This document shows positions 1 to 8,305 of a DNA stretch of 23,017 nucleotides, piece by piece. The position numbers and the translations under genes were made by a program. The stretch spans positions 1 to 23,017 of the IMG/VR virus record IMGVR_UViG_3300048672_000472. One strand, given 5' to 3'. Source of the DNA: a virus. Each line of letters begins with the position of its first letter. Position 1 is the stretch's first letter. Below the pieces are notes generated by a model that had not been told where the DNA came from, made no database searches, and saw only the letters and a program-made list of their open reading frames with translations.

Positions 1-3000
1 CTTTTGCCTTGTCAGGTATATTCGCTTTTTCGCCTTGCAATGCTTTATTCAATTCTTCTTTTTGTGCAGCGTCCAAACTTGAATAAGGTTTTCCATAGGC
101 ATCCTGAACGGCATTCTTAAATATAGCCGCACGATAACGCGACTCAATATCAATCATCGCGCTTTCTTTGCCTTGGCCTTCTACCTTGGCTTGAAAGAAT
201 GAATCAGGAAGTCCAGCTTCTTTTGTAAACCATCGACGATAACCACTGGCAATTCTTTTTTTCAGCTTTGTTTTTTCATCTTCTGATTTTTCAGGTATGA
301 ATTCATCAACAGAACTTTCAACATTCTTTTTAGAAAGGCGAATATCGGATTTATCATGATCAATAACTTTTACGCGCTCAGACCAAACAAATGTTTTTTG
401 GTTTCCATGTTCTGAAACAGCAGTTGTTTGACTATTTTTTTTCCAATTTGTTCCCATTATATCAACAAACGACTGGCCATCTTTTACATCAGTAAAATCC
501 ATATCTCCATGAACATATCCCAAGTTTGATTTTTTCGATAAACGAACTTCATCACTGTCTTTTTTTTCAGGATGATAGCCCCACTCATGAATTGAATTAC
601 CATCAGTAAAGATTTCAGAAGCCTTTACTTTTTTACTTATTATTTTATAGCCTTCATCGAGCCATGATTCACCATGCTCTTTTGCGTACTGTCTGTTTAT
701 TGATACCCAATCACCTGAGTTAATTTTATCAACATTATTTGGAACAGCTCTATAAATAGTTACTTCATAATCTGGTTTTCCACGCATTGCTTTTATGATA
801 TTAATTGACTGGTTATCAATCAATTTACTTTCAGCTCCATGCCCATAGTATTGAGCGCCTTTGCTTGAATAAATATCATCAGGATAAATATCTTCTAAAT
901 TGTCTCCTGAATTATTGCCTTGAGGAACTGGTGCCGTATGATCAATTTTATAATATTCTTCTTTCTTTGAAAGCCTTACATCATCACCAGCAACTCCTTT
1001 ATCAGTTGTCTTTAGTTTCTTTGCAGCAGTAGCCAGCAATGCCTCAATATCAGCCTTGCTGAATTCAATGCCAAAACGCTCACGCAACAGTTTACGAATC
1101 TTTGCAATAGCAAACTGAATTACATTGGGTCTAGCCTTGTTTGTTTCAGCAAACTCGGCAAGCATTTCTTCACCCATCCATGCTTCGTATCGCTCAATCT
1201 GTTCTTTTGTTTTTGCCTTCTCTTTTGCTTCAGTGTATTTTTTCTCTACATTAAAACGCTCTTTTGCCAATTGAGGAGAGTTGAAAACAGTGCGATAAAT
1301 TTCCTTTCCTTTTCTGCCAAGGTGCAAGTGCAATGCTTTGTGTCCGGCAATCTCATGTGCCAGAGTTTTAAGTGCATCATCAATCGAGTCTGTATTGTCT
1401 GAAAAAATATAACCAGAATAAGTGCCAGGATCATAAAGGCCATTTGCACCTTCCTCTAATCCCATCTTCATTAACTTATTAAATGTTTTTTCAGGCAAAT
1501 CGTAAACGGTGCGAACAACAGTGACATGCTTTGCCAATTCAGGAGCTTTCTTTTTTAATTGATCTTCAATAGTTTTTCTTTTGAATTCGCCTGCGCGATT
1601 CCTACGCTCAGCCTCTTGCTGTAGCGTTTCGCCTTTCCTTAATTTATTAAATCTAATAGGCGCGTTATCTTCATCGCCTTGCTCAATATATCTTTTTGCA
1701 CGCTGGGCGGCGTAATAACCTGGCGGCTTACGTCTTTCAGGAAACTTTTTTAAGTTATTATTTTCGTTATTCCCTGAAAATCCTTTTTGTGTTTCCGCTT
1801 CAGTATCAACAGAAGTTCCTGATTGCTCATCAGTGGAGACACCTTCAGGCTTTCTTGCAGCATCAGCCTTTTCCTGCGTTCGCTCCGCAATTCTTTCCTT
1901 CTCAATAGCTTCATATTCACGATCATTCTTTTCAGATTCGATACGCCGTTTTTCAACATTCTCGGCAGAGTAATACCCTGGAGGTTTGCGCCGCTCAGGA
2001 AATGATTTTTCATTTTGCCCACCTTTGGCTAATGATTCACCTTTAGTTTCGTCCTGCTTTTTGCCTTTGTCAACTTCTTTTTTACTCAATCGAATCAGGT
2101 TTTCATTGCCTTCAGGATAGTTCATATCCACGCCTTCAGGAGCCTTATTTTTAGCGGCTTCTTTTTCGGTAATTCCAGTTCCTAATTCACGCTCATAAAC
2201 CGATGCCGGTGCTTCATCTTCATTCTGTACAGGCTTGCCACGCAAAGGAATAGCTGCTGCAACATCAACAAGAATTCTCTTTTCTTGTTTTGTTAGTGGT
2301 TGCTTACCTGCATACTTAAATATGGCGCGCCTTATATCTTTTGGTTGATGCGGTACATGCTCATCAATCCACAATTGATTATCAGATATCTCTCCAGAAT
2401 TATCGCGTGAATATATCTTTTCACCCTGGTTTATTGATCGACTTATTAAATCAATTGCGGCATTATCATTATCTCCTTCAGACAAAAAATTATCCTCAGT
2501 CAGAGTCTCCTTAATATCGGATATTTTTCTGCCCCCAGATTTCGGAAATAACGGCTTGCCGCCTATGCGCATTCCAAATGATGCCGGGTCTATACCTTGT
2601 GCTTTTGCCTCTTCTCGATTGATACCGCCAACCTTAACCGCATGAGTTAATACATCATCACGCTCTGGATTCCTTGGGGAATTAACAGAATTCTTTGCTG
2701 ATCTTTCTTGATCAACAGCTTCATAATTAGCAATGTCAATCAATTTCTGACGGGTGTTTTTGTCTTTAAGCGACTCAATGGCCTGTTCATCTGTAAGCCT
2801 TTCACCAACAAACTCCTTGACAGGAGCCGCCTTTGCAGGAGCAGATATCTCTTCTGCCTTGGCAGTTGGTTTAACAATTGGCTTTTGCTCAACCTGCTTT
2901 GCAACTAACGCATCACGCGCACGCTTAGCCAATACAACAGCTTCAGCAGCCTGCTGTACTTCTGGATGATCCTTGCCAAGATGAACAACTTTTTCAATGG

Positions 3001-4228
3001 CAGATTCGGCATTTGATAAATTCTTTTCAGCAGTCTTAATATCATCAGCCTGTTTTTTCTGTGATGCTTTCTCAATCAAGCTATCAATATGCGCCTGCTC
3101 TTCAGGCGTTTTTTCTATGGCAGCAGATACAACATTGTCTGGATTTGCTGAGAAAACAGCATCCTCTTCTGGTGTTAAATCTTCACCAATAGCAATTTTA
3201 TTTTTAATAACAGAAAGATCTGGCTGAGCTTGTGTAACCAATTCAGGCTGTGCAGCTTCAGATTGATTCTCAGCAACTTTCTGCTTTCCCATTGCGCCAA
3301 CAGTTCCAGCTCCGGCACCCATAACACCGCCAGATAAAAGCCCCATTACAATAGACTGATCAACACCTTCGTCTAATGGTTTCCCATTGGCGTAGTTTTG
3401 AAGAACCTGCTCCTGTACAGATTGTGGCAATTCTTCCAGCACGCCTTCAGCCATAGCTCCTTCAAGCGCAGACCTGACAACAGTTTTTTTAAGTTCTGGA
3501 TTTTGTACGGAAGCAGCAAGCATTGTGTCTACATCACCAACGCCAAGTTTTTGCGCAACCTTACCGCCCAAAACGCCAAAAGCACCTGTTAGAACGCCAG
3601 TCGTTCCGGCTATAGTGGATTGTTTTCCAGTTAAAAGTTTATCATTAGACTGTGATCGTATTTGCTCCGCTGAGGAGCCTGCACTTATTGCACCCTCACC
3701 AATAGCGCCAGCAACTAAAGGAGCAACTTTTGGTGCTGCTTTCAATGCGCCGCGTGCAATGCCAGCACCACCAAGCATTTGGGGAGCAGACTCGACAACA
3801 GTTTGAGCAATCACCGAAGGATTGCGAATGGCTTCAATTGCCTTTGCCTTAATGCCTTCAGCATCAGAAACTTTTTTATTTGCCGCTTGCTGTTCAGATG
3901 AAAGCATTCCATGAAGAAAATTAACCGCTTCATCTGGACGATAACCTGCCTCTTCCAGATACTTTCCAACACGCCCACGCATGGGAATATCAATAAGACC
4001 AACCGCAGCTTGTGGCAATTGAACAGCGCCAGCAACAGCCGATAAGCCATAATCTCCAGCTCTCCGTAATAGTCCAGATTCTTCTGGTTGATTAATTGCT
4101 TGCTCAGCAGGCTGTTGTGGATTAAACGATTGCGCTATTTGATCAACAGCAACACCCTGATCTTCTGGTGACAAAGACGAAAAAGAATCATCGACCTCTA
4201 CGATCTTTCCAGAAATATCTAATTTCAT
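1..4228 (-). CDS. Giant polyvalent protein in the gp16 ejection-protein slot (partial)
   Basis: The reading frame is open from an ATG at 4228 to the left edge, giving 1409 codons without a stop, so the C-terminus is missing. The start overlaps the upstream stop as ATGA. Seen in order: a short N-terminal segment with GKIVEVDDSF; Ala/Gly-rich hydrophobic stretches (about 40-310); a Lys/Glu-rich helical region (about 390-460); a GGINREEAKAQGID segment near 530 as in large phage proteins; two FPERRKPPGYY copies (743 and 829); HEIAGH at 958-963 followed by ALHLH, like polyvalent-protein metallopeptidases; an ADP-ribosyltransferase-like segment with YRAVP (R1160), GDWVSINR and HEWGY (E1215); and four RLSKK linkers. 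The tail (about 1310 on) resembles the start of another large polyvalent domain. Position after two ejection-type genes matches P22 gp16. Ejection into the host is inferred; the enzyme calls rest on motifs only. Confidence 0.8.
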   Translation of the reverse strand, partial: MKLDISGKIVEVDDSFSSLSPEDQGVAVDQIAQSFNPQQPAEQAINQPEESGLLRRAGDYGLSAVAGAVQLPQAAVGLIDIPMRGRVGKYLEEAGYRPDEAVNFLHGMLSSEQQAANKKVSDAEGIKAKAIEAIRNPSVIAQTVVESAPQMLGGAGIARGALKAAPKVAPLVAGAIGEGAISAGSSAEQIRSQSNDKLLTGKQSTIAGTTGVLTGAFGVLGGKVAQKLGVGDVDTMLAASVQNPELKKTVVRSALEGAMAEGVLEELPQSVQEQVLQNYANGKPLDEGVDQSIVMGLLSGGVMGAGAGTVGAMGKQKVAENQSEAAQPELVTQAQPDLSVIKNKIAIGEDLTPEEDAVFSANPDNVVSAAIEKTPEEQAHIDSLIEKASQKKQADDIKTAEKNLSNAESAIEKVVHLGKDHPEVQQAAEAVVLAKRARDALVAKQVEQKPIVKPTAKAEEISAPAKAAPVKEFVGERLTDEQAIESLKDKNTRQKLIDIANYEAVDQERSAKNSVNSPRNPERDDVLTHAVKVGGINREEAKAQGIDPASFGMRIGGKPLFPKSGGRKISDIKETLTEDNFLSEGDNDNAAIDLISRSINQGEKIYSRDNSGEISDNQLWIDEHVPHQPKDIRRAIFKYAGKQPLTKQEKRILVDVAAAIPLRGKPVQNEDEAPASVYERELGTGITEKEAAKNKAPEGVDMNYPEGNENLIRLSKKEVDKGKKQDETKGESLAKGGQNEKSFPERRKPPGYYSAENVEKRRIESEKNDREYEAIEKERIAERTQEKADAARKPEGVSTDEQSGTSVDTEAETQKGFSGNNENNNLKKFPERRKPPGYYAAQRAKRYIEQGDEDNAPIRFNKLRKGETLQQEAERRNRAGEFKRKTIEDQLKKKAPELAKHVTVVRTVYDLPEKTFNKLMKMGLEEGANGLYDPGTYSGYIFSDNTDSIDDALKTLAHEIAGHKALHLHLGRKGKEIYRTVFNSPQLAKERFNVEKKYTEAKEKAKTKEQIERYEAWMGEEMLAEFAETNKARPNVIQFAIAKIRKLLRERFGIEFSKADIEALLATAAKKLKTTDKGVAGDDVRLSKKEEYYKIDHTAPVPQGNNSGDNLEDIYPDDIYSSKGAQYYGHGAESKLIDNQSINIIKAMRGKPDYEVTIYRAVPNNVDKINSGDWVSINRQYAKEHGESWLDEGYKIISKKVKASEIFTDGNSIHEWGYHPEKKDSDEVRLSKKSNLGYVHGDMDFTDVKDGQSFVDIMGTNWKKNSQTTAVSEHGNQKTFVWSERVKVIDHDKSDIRLSKKNVESSVDEFIPEKSEDEKTKLKKRIASGYRRWFTKEAGLPDSFFQAKVEGQGKESAMIDIESRYRAAIFKNAVQDAYGKPYSSLDAAQKEELNKALQGEKANIPDKAK

Positions 4229-5070
4229 TCAATTACTCTGAACTTGACGCCGCCCGGTGTTGTTGAGAAATCGACTGGAGAACCTGGATTAGGTTGCTTT
4301 GGTTGTTTTCCATACTCGCCTACAGGATTTTTCATTTGCTCTTCATAAAAAGCTTTTTCCTGAGGAGTCCAAAGAGCTTCTTGTTTTTGTTGCAATACTC
4401 CAAGGATATTGTCCGTATAATCAAACCACTTATTTCCTCCGCTAGATTTATCATCTAACAGCTCTTTTACTTTTTGCTCATTAAGTTTTGCAGATGAGTT
4501 TCTTTCATTAACCAATGCGTTAGACTCTTTTGATTTGCGAGTCTCTTCCCCTGACTTCATAACAAAATCAGTGTACTTATCAATCAATCCTGCTTTTGCT
4601 AATATAATACGCATAGACGAATCAACAAAATCAGGATTTTTATCAATCTCTTCGGGTGGAACAAGTCTATTTGCAGCTTTTGCTTCATCAGGAATTGAAT
4701 CATAATTATCTTTATAGGCTTTAACAGGATCTTTAGCGGTTATAATTCCATGAGCGATTTGCCCTGCTAACTCATTATTTCTTTTCACTTTTTCTACGCC
4801 GTATTCATCAACGGCTTTTTTGACATTATTAGCAAACACGCCATCAATTGCCGCCATTTGATCATACGCAGATTGAGCGCCTTGAGTGTCTCCTGATTCA
4901 CGCGCTTTCTGAAACGCATTGTAACCAGTATTTAAAGTTTCTTTCTTTACTTTCTCATCTTGCTTTTCCTGATCAGCAGCAGTAATTCTGCTTTCCTCAA
5001 AAGCATTTCTCCTGCGATTTTCAGCAAGATTAGCACCAGATATAAATGCGTCTATTGCGTTGTTTGGCAT
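4225..5070 (-). CDS. Putative ejection (internal virion) protein, gp20-like position
   Basis: The product is about 281 residues, strongly charged and predicted helical (many Lys, Glu, Gln, Ala), with almost no hydrophobic segments. The N-terminal region (MPNNAIDAFISGANLAENRR) is typical of phage injection proteins. It lies between a gp7-type gene and the giant gp16-position gene, and its stop overlaps the next start as ATGA, so it is probably translated in step with both. I chose ATG at 5070, just after the upstream stop; a TTG at 5082 is the alternative and has a slightly better AGGA upstream. No enzymatic motif is visible. Function is inferred from position and composition. Confidence 0.7.
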   Translation of the reverse strand: MPNNAIDAFISGANLAENRRRNAFEESRITAADQEKQDEKVKKETLNTGYNAFQKARESGDTQGAQSAYDQMAAIDGVFANNVKKAVDEYGVEKVKRNNELAGQIAHGIITAKDPVKAYKDNYDSIPDEAKAANRLVPPEEIDKNPDFVDSSMRIILAKAGLIDKYTDFVMKSGEETRKSKESNALVNERNSSAKLNEQKVKELLDDKSSGGNKWFDYTDNILGVLQQKQEALWTPQEKAFYEEQMKNPVGEYGKQPKQPNPGSPVDFSTTPGGVKFRVIE

Positions 5071-5074
5071 AAAA

Positions 5075-5806
5075 TTACCCAATCATGGACATATCCTGCC
5101 CATCTCCTGCCTGATTTTCGCCTGAACCTTTTCCGCCTTTAGGATCATATTTTGTTCCGGCATAAAACGCACCGGCACTACCTAAATTATTCCATAAATC
5201 AGAAGTAGCATTTGCTGAATTCTGATAAGCATTACCAATCGCATTTGTTTGTCCTGCTTCAGCACTCATCAACTGACCTCTATCTGATGCCGTTTGATTT
5301 GCTGAATTTTGACCAGTCACAGACTGATCTCGCAACACATTATATTTATTTCCAAGACGCGTGGCTTCCATATTGTATTCGCCAACACCACGTTGATAAG
5401 CATTCTGGAATTCATTGGATGCAGCATTCTGGTTATAATCAATTAAAGCTTTTTGTCCTTGAGTTGAAAAATACTTTCCACCAGCGCCCAATCTTTGAGT
5501 AGCTAAGCGATTTCCCTCAGACATACGGAATTTATAACCCGGATCTTGCTCCATTGACTTTGCATCAAAATGAAATTGACCAGGATCAAAAGAGCCATTA
5601 TTAATTCCATTTTGAATATCACGAAGCGCAGTTACACCGGCATCTCGCCAATCAGCATTTAATTGTTTTTGTTCTTCATATCCAGCCTGATCTCTAGCCA
5701 TTTGATCTCTGGCTAATCCTTCTTGACTAGATGCAGAATCCTTTTGCGCTTCTGATGACATATATGCCCCGCCAACAGCAGCAGCAGCAGCCCATCCCGC
5801 AGGCAT
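5075..5806 (-). CDS. Putative DNA-ejection protein, gp7-like
   Basis: The 243-residue protein starts with an Ala-rich hydrophobic N-terminus (residues 1-16) and continues as Gln/Asn/Ala-rich helix. A segment at about 88-140 with DPGYKFRMSEGNR, LGAGGKYFSTQGQKAL and NEFQNAYQR is characteristic of a widespread podophage virion family annotated as DNA transfer or internal virion protein. Length is close to P22 gp7 (229 residues). The C-terminus is Gly-rich (GGKGSGENQAGDGQD). The ATG is fused to the upstream stop as TAATG, suggesting coupled translation with the 2OG oxygenase gene. It probably resides in the capsid and leaves with the DNA; that role is inferred from family and gene order. Confidence 0.75.
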   Translation of the reverse strand: MPAGWAAAAAVGGAYMSSEAQKDSASSQEGLARDQMARDQAGYEEQKQLNADWRDAGVTALRDIQNGINNGSFDPGQFHFDAKSMEQDPGYKFRMSEGNRLATQRLGAGGKYFSTQGQKALIDYNQNAASNEFQNAYQRGVGEYNMEATRLGNKYNVLRDQSVTGQNSANQTASDRGQLMSAEAGQTNAIGNAYQNSANATSDLWNNLGSAGAFYAGTKYDPKGGKGSGENQAGDGQDMSMIG

Positions 5807-6345
5807 TAGAATACCCTCCCTGTCTTAATGCAGACTATCATGGTAATCCTCTCAAATTCAGTTGGATTAGTAACCGAGTGGGTTACATTGTTGATAAATT
5901 CGTAAACATCGCCCGGTCGTGATTCCAGTGACTCATCTTCAACAATAAATAATTGACCTGGAGAAGATTTAATTTGTATTGCAAATTTCCGGTAATAACC
6001 GGCATGCCATCCTTCGTCAATGTGCGGCTTACACTCTTTGAATGCAGGCAATCTTGTAAGCCAAATGCCGCCGAGGCGCTCACCATCGCAGAATCGCATC
6101 AGGTCATACACCATATCCTTGACGGGCAGAATGTCAGAAGGTGGAAGCCATACAGAATCATGCTCACCACGAAATTCAGTATCCGGCGCATAACGCAACC
6201 AAATATCGCTCATATCGTGATGGGGTGATTCAGGTGAACGAGTGCGGCTTGTATGCTCATCCCAAAGACCAGGATTTTCCTGTAATGCCCAAACGATGTT
6301 GGACACATTCAAACCAGAAGCAAGGCGCTTTATCTTGTAACTCAT
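5806..6345 (-). CDS. 2-oxoglutarate/Fe(II) oxygenase (aspartyl/asparaginyl hydroxylase-like)
   Basis: The 179-residue protein has the iron facial triad of 2OG oxygenases: H108-I-D110 in KPHIDEGWHAGYYRK, and a distal H156 in NNVTHSVTN. R166 (FERITMIVCI), ten residues further on, is positioned to bind 2-oxoglutarate. The strand GQLFIVED and the turn RPGDVYEF fit the jelly-roll between them. Such enzymes couple decarboxylation of 2-oxoglutarate to hydroxylation of a protein or small substrate; the substrate is not evident. The ATG overlaps the cupin stop as ATGA and its stop overlaps the ejection gene ATG as TAATG, so it is locked into the virion-gene translational chain. P22 has no counterpart here. 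Confidence 0.8.
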   Translation of the reverse strand: MSYKIKRLASGLNVSNIVWALQENPGLWDEHTSRTRSPESPHHDMSDIWLRYAPDTEFRGEHDSVWLPPSDILPVKDMVYDLMRFCDGERLGGIWLTRLPAFKECKPHIDEGWHAGYYRKFAIQIKSSPGQLFIVEDESLESRPGDVYEFINNVTHSVTNPTEFERITMIVCIKTGRVF

Positions 6346-6707
6346 TCTGCATCCTCATCCATGATCAAGGTTTGATCAACCTTTGCTTGTTCTTTCTCTG
6401 CTGAGTGATGAACGCAAAACCACATCGTATCGGATACGGCAGAAAACTGATGATTCAACCCTGCTTTGATAAATAAACAATCACCCGCATGATACGGACA
6501 AGAGCCTTCATCAGTAATGAGCATTCCCTTGCCTTCGGCAATAATGCTCCAATGATCATAATTATGTTTATGAGTTGTGGCCTGATTACCAGCAGGCAGT
6601 TCCATACGAATGGCAACAATAGGAATTGAAGGCGCAATAAAATGACGAGTCTGAAGGTCAATTTCAAACGTACCTTTATTCGCTTTGAAATCCTCGGCAA
6701 TACCCAT
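6342..6707 (-). CDS. Small single-domain cupin protein
   Basis: At 121 residues this is the size of a single cupin barrel. Cupin motif 1 reads TTHKHNYDHWSIIAEGKG (H46, H48, H52, then the typical glycine), and motif 2 is GDCLFIKAGLNHQF with H86. These histidines would bind one metal ion. It could be an enzyme or a metal or sugar binding protein; nothing shows the ligand. An AGAGG ribosome site precedes the ATG, and upstream of that is a GTTAG...CTAAC palindrome (6724-6739). The stop overlaps the oxygenase start as ATGA, so the two barrel proteins are made together and may act on one pathway (inference). Confidence 0.8.
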   Translation of the reverse strand: MGIAEDFKANKGTFEIDLQTRHFIAPSIPIVAIRMELPAGNQATTHKHNYDHWSIIAEGKGMLITDEGSCPYHAGDCLFIKAGLNHQFSAVSDTMWFCVHHSAEKEQAKVDQTLIMDEDAE

Positions 6708-6723
6708 TTTCGGCCTCTATAAA

Positions 6724-6739
6724 GTTAGCGAATACTAAC
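6724..6739. repeat. GTTAG palindrome, site A (16 bp)
   Basis: GTTAGCGAATACTAAC has 5-bp arms GTTAG/CTAAC, extended by a G-T pair when read as minus-strand RNA. It lies in the 36-base gap before the cupin gene, just ahead of its AGAGG site. A second inverted repeat, ATATTC/GAATAT (6740-6757), adjoins it and covers the stop of the gene upstream. Confidence 0.6.
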
Positions 6740-6743
6740 ATAT

Positions 6744-6929
6744 TCACGGGAGAATATCAGCATCATGTAGCACCACAACACCCGTTTTTCCACATACTGA
6801 TTCAACAGGAGGATTATCTACTTTGGTAGCCATGGCCTGCATATACCGAATGAAATAATCAGTAGGCTTTCCATCCTTATCTACTATCGGCTGGAATGGA
6901 GACAGCGGTTCAGGTTTTACGCCAGCCAT
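6744..6929 (-). CDS. Short tail-associated protein with fibre-type C-terminal motif
   Basis: About 61 residues when started at the ATG at 6929 (MAGVKPEPL); a TTG six codons upstream is the alternative. The start lies inside the end of the gp10-like gene (13-base overlap). The sequence DKDGKPTDYFIRYMQAM is common in short phage proteins near tail genes, and the end, VCGKTGVVVLHDADI, matches the NGKTGxVxLxxxDI turn motif found at the start of many tail-fibre domains. It sits where P22 has gp26/gp14. A role as tail needle or plug companion is possible but not shown. Confidence 0.6.
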   Translation of the reverse strand: MAGVKPEPLSPFQPIVDKDGKPTDYFIRYMQAMATKVDNPPVESVCGKTGVVVLHDADILP

Positions 6930-8305
6930 ACACCCGCCCAAATACAAGCCATATCAGCCTTAGTTTCAAATTTGTAAGAGCGCCTATTTGGATACCCTAA
7001 TTTATACCACACAGCCCTTAATTCATTGTTTGGCTCAAGCTGAATTGGATCAGGCTCAGACCATGAACGCCCATCATCATCAGTATAGGAAAGCTCAATA
7101 ACAGGCCACTCTGGATTCAAAAGCCTTTCTGCATCCGTCATATCAATGCTGAGTTTTGCAGGTGTTGGCGGGTTGAAATGCTGAAGGATAAGCTCACAGC
7201 TATTTACCCTTCCATGATAATTATCAACCGGAGTAATCATTTTTCTTGGTATTGGAATGCCATTATCATTGCCAATATCAGAATCAAATACGCTTACTGT
7301 GGCACTATCACCAGACCCTACGTAGGTCACGCCATTCACCGTTATCATGGTATTCGATAAATGCCTACCATTTCCAGTAGTTCGATAATGCCAAAGCCTT
7401 GTGGCTGTATCATAAACAAGCGTCCTTTTCATGGATGGTATTTGTAAGAATACAAAATCATGCCCCTCTTGGCTTGAAGTCAGCATATAGGCTTCAGAAC
7501 AATCATAAAGAGAAAGCTCATATTCAATAGCATGCGTTGAAATAGGCTCAGGTGAATATCCATTTAAGCGATAAACACGAAGATCATCACCTAGCCAAAA
7601 AACTGTATTGTCATTCGTGCAAAATGAAAATGGCGTATAACAACCACGATCAATAAAGGCGCTCAGGTTTGGATTAAAAGGATAATCCTCGCCAGATACA
7701 TACCACGGCTCAATAGATGTTTGATTAAATAATATGGCCTGCCTATTGAGTGGTGCAACCCCCTGGATGTTATCGGGAGAACCTTCACAATTAGCCTCAT
7801 TTACCGGATCATTAAAAACATCAGTATAAAATCCTGATACTCTTTGACGATTTGTTTCAACATCAACAGATATAAAGTATCCATCGATGAATATAATTGA
7901 TCTTGATCTTGGAATATCAACTACAGCAGTTGCTCCGTTATCCATGTTGTAAGAATGAGCTGAATACCCATCTACCACAATAACAATTGTTCCATTGTCG
8001 GCTATCGAAGCTCTATCAACAATGTTAAAAGCATATCTAAGTATGTATGAGGTTCCGGTTATTTCATATAAACCTTTTCGAGTAGTAAAGAATATCTTTG
8101 TAGCTGTAGCATGAAAACCTGTTATCTGAATACCACCTTTAACAGTAAACAGCTTTCTAGTGCCCGGAGCGTTGATTAGTGAAACAGGTATTTGTGATGA
8201 AGTATTCGCCTGCGCTTCAGCATAAAGATTGGTTAACGCGGCAAGTGAACCAATCCTGCTTCTGCCGGAATCATTGCCAACAGTAAGCTGAATCTGCCGT
8301 TTCAT
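6917..8305 (-). CDS. P22 gp10-like packaged-DNA stabilisation / tail accessory factor
   Basis: The 462-residue length is close to P22 gp10 (472). The protein is beta-rich and starts with MKRQIQLTVGNDSGRSRIGS, followed by repeated strand-turn segments (GLYEITGTSY, FIDGYFISVD, DDLRVYRLNG, RTLVYDTATRLWHYR) as in the propeller-like gp10 family. In P22 this protein hexamerises under gp4 and closes the portal after packaging. The ATG overlaps the gp4-like stop as TAATG, and gene order gp4-gp10 is as in P22. The role is assigned from family resemblance and context. Confidence 0.82.
   Translation of the reverse strand: MKRQIQLTVGNDSGRSRIGSLAALTNLYAEAQANTSSQIPVSLINAPGTRKLFTVKGGIQITGFHATATKIFFTTRKGLYEITGTSYILRYAFNIVDRASIADNGTIVIVVDGYSAHSYNMDNGATAVVDIPRSRSIIFIDGYFISVDVETNRQRVSGFYTDVFNDPVNEANCEGSPDNIQGVAPLNRQAILFNQTSIEPWYVSGEDYPFNPNLSAFIDRGCYTPFSFCTNDNTVFWLGDDLRVYRLNGYSPEPISTHAIEYELSLYDCSEAYMLTSSQEGHDFVFLQIPSMKRTLVYDTATRLWHYRTTGNGRHLSNTMITVNGVTYVGSGDSATVSVFDSDIGNDNGIPIPRKMITPVDNYHGRVNSCELILQHFNPPTPAKLSIDMTDAERLLNPEWPVIELSYTDDDGRSWSEPDPIQLEPNNELRAVWYKLGYPNRRSYKFETKADMACIWAGVWLA

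Noticed and set aside
2708-3806. Several 60-90 codon plus-strand ORFs over the giant gene
   Set aside because: All are antisense to the Ala/Glu/Lys-rich frame, which is open for 1409 codons; they show low-complexity composition and no ribosome sites.
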